A DNA stretch of 64,000 nt from Bernardetia sp. (GTDB lineage Bacteria > Bacteroidota > Bacteroidia > Cytophagales > Bernardetiaceae), in the NCBI GenBank assembly GCA_020630575.1, contig JAHDBD010000004.1, forward strand, positions 184,046-248,045. The letters are read 5' to 3'. How positions within the stretch are numbered: position 1 is the stretch's first letter; every line of letters begins with the position of its first letter. Shown here piece after piece: positions 63,062 through 64,000 of this stretch. Under the pieces are notes generated by a model that did not search any database, was not told where the DNA came from, and was given only the letters and a program-made list of their open reading frames with translations. The translations under genes were made by a program, and so were the position numbers.

Positions 63062-63724
63062 ATGCAATTCACTAAAAATAAAATTCAATCACAGTATCAT
63101 TTTTTCATTCTAGTTCTTATTTTTTCAATCAGTTTTTCATTCTTATTTTCATCTTGTAAAAAAGATGATGAAGATGAAAATCCAAAAGAACAAGGAAGTT
63201 ATTTTCCTCTAACAACAGCTTCTACTTGGACATATCAAGATGAAGAAAACCAAACTTATATTCAAACTCTTACTAGCCAAACAAAAAGTGTAGGTGGTTT
63301 TACTTGGAATGTGATTAGTGTAGAACCTAATAATATAGATGAAGAGTTATTAGTCCGTATTGAACCATCTACTCAAAAAGTGTATTATGGATATGATTTT
63401 ACAGATGATGAAGGCGTACTTTTCGTAACTGCTATTGCAGATTTAGATGCCAAAGTAGGAGATACTTGGAGTGATACATTTGAAGATGATGGATTTACTT
63501 TAAGCTACCAAATGACCTTACTAGAAAAAGATGTTACAAAAACTATTAACGGCAAAAGTTATGATAATGTAATGGTTGTTAAGCAAGATGAGAGTTTTAC
63601 ACCTTTAGTTGATGGTATAACCACAGATAAGTCGACGTGGTATTTTGCTAAAGGAATTGGTATTATTGCCATTGAATATGAAGATGGAGATTATTCTCGT
63701 TTGATAGATTATTCTATTAAATAG
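63062..63724 (+). CDS. predicted lipoprotein
   Basis: A 220-residue protein with a signal sequence (SISFSFLFSSC) and lipobox-like SSC at about residue 32, followed by an acidic KKDDEDEN. The mature part is beta-rich (YFPLTTASTWTYQDEENQTY). A Bacteroidota lipoprotein of unknown function. A short insertion-sequence end follows it. Confidence 0.75.
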   Translation: MQFTKNKIQSQYHFFILVLIFSISFSFLFSSCKKDDEDENPKEQGSYFPLTTASTWTYQDEENQTYIQTLTSQTKSVGGFTWNVISVEPNNIDEELLVRIEPSTQKVYYGYDFTDDEGVLFVTAIADLDAKVGDTWSDTFEDDGFTLSYQMTLLEKDVTKTINGKSYDNVMVVKQDESFTPLVDGITTDKSTWYFAKGIGIIAIEYEDGDYSRLIDYSIK

Positions 63725-63782
63725 TTTTCATTTTGTCTCGTCCTGAAATAGCGTTACAGGTTTTTAGATAAATTTTATATGA

Positions 63783-63812
63783 ATCAGACGGTTTCTAAAC
63801 TGTCTGATTTTT
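63783..63812. terminator. hairpin at the IS end
   Basis: AATCAGACGGTTT and AACTGTCTGATT form the stem, and T-rich DNA follows on the plus strand. It lies at the end of the transposase fragment. Confidence 0.5.
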
Positions 63813-63981
63813 CTTTTTTATAGTTTCTTATTTGAATGTTTTCTTCTTGATGGGTTTGCTTTGGTGTCTGCATAAGTAAAGAAAAATGTGGTCTTTCTTC
63901 ATTATATATTTGGATACTTTGTTTTACCATTTTTTTCATCCATTCTAAATTAGGACTTTCGCATTTTATAAGTTGAACCAA
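63784..63981 (-). pseudogene. IS3-family transposase C-terminal fragment
   Basis: About 65 residues of the C-terminal integrase end are visible (IYNEERPHFSLLMQTPKQTH, typical of IS3-type OrfB). An in-frame stop sits two codons upstream of the first codon (63985-63987), so this copy is probably frameshifted or decayed, though the window edge is only 19 bp away. The sequence at 63735-63770 (GAAATAGCGTTACAGG) looks like the terminal inverted repeat of the element. Confidence 0.65.
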
Positions 63982-64000
63982 ATTTTATTCGGTTTATTTT

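Overview
The window is AT-rich chromosomal DNA from a Gram-negative Bacteroidota bacterium, most likely of the Cytophagales. The evidence is a type IX secretion C-terminal sorting domain on a secreted M43 protease, repeated TAnnTTTG -7 promoter elements, few Shine-Dalgarno sequences, an LpxK gene for lipid A, a type-B ribosomal protein L31 and Bacteroidota-style tyrosine recombinases. A Bernardetia/Flexibacter-like organism is my best guess, from overall character and not from a search.

Region 1 (1-19000) is ordinary chromosome: a 5'-truncated gene, rpmE2, a lipoprotein, the secreted metalloprotease, accA, an acyl-CoA-synthetase/GNAT fusion, a MarR regulator with a short-chain dehydrogenase, a coiled-coil zinc-ribbon protein, an ECF sigma factor with a membrane partner, a DUF389 membrane protein, and a small metal module. 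That module is an HMA-AraC regulator, a Cys-rich four-helix copper-binding protein and an HMA-MauE membrane protein.

Region 2 (19154-19922) is a cluster of eight tRNA genes or tRNA-like genes (Ile, Tyr, Asn, Gln, Trp, Phe, Pro, Leu). The Tyr-like and Phe-like members carry the same roughly 20-nt hairpin insertion at the same point of the T loop. The Leu member lacks the long variable arm expected for tRNA-Leu.

Region 3 (19909-35012) is a 15.1-kb integrated element bounded by an 18-bp direct repeat of the tRNA-Leu 3' end. From left to right it has: an integrase beside attL; a minus-strand block with a small coupled membrane peptide, a repeat-bearing protein, a second tyrosine recombinase, a four-span membrane/zinc-finger protein, a Toprim primase-like protein, an iteron-like cluster of about twelve GGAACAA/TTGTTCC boxes, a helicase and two small proteins; a divergent pair of HTH regulators; then a plus-strand cargo run. 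The cargo is a zinc-ribbon/HEPN-like protein, three membrane-anchored coiled-coil proteins (two with almost identical leader DNA) and a decayed gene beside attR. I see no capsid, terminase, relaxase or conjugation gene. The layout resembles a phage satellite or other small replicating island. The cargo is the best candidate here for an undescribed defence or effector system.

Region 4 (35065-64000) is chromosome again: tsaD and a GluQ-type synthetase (divergent, separated by a palindromic element), a TonB-dependent receptor, an MscS channel, Hsp20, MazG, purS, a RING-like membrane protein, a 650-bp non-coding stretch with a candidate structured RNA, an ABC-F ATPase, a Uma2 nuclease, lpxK with a metal-receptor protein, an FMN glutamate-synthase-like protein, RimK, a cyclophilin lipoprotein, an ATP-grasp protein, a 1765-residue kinase/ATPase/GAF/phosphatase sensor, an amidohydrolase-like protein, 3-hydroxyanthranilate dioxygenase, an RRM protein, a lipoprotein, and the end of an IS3-type element running off the window.
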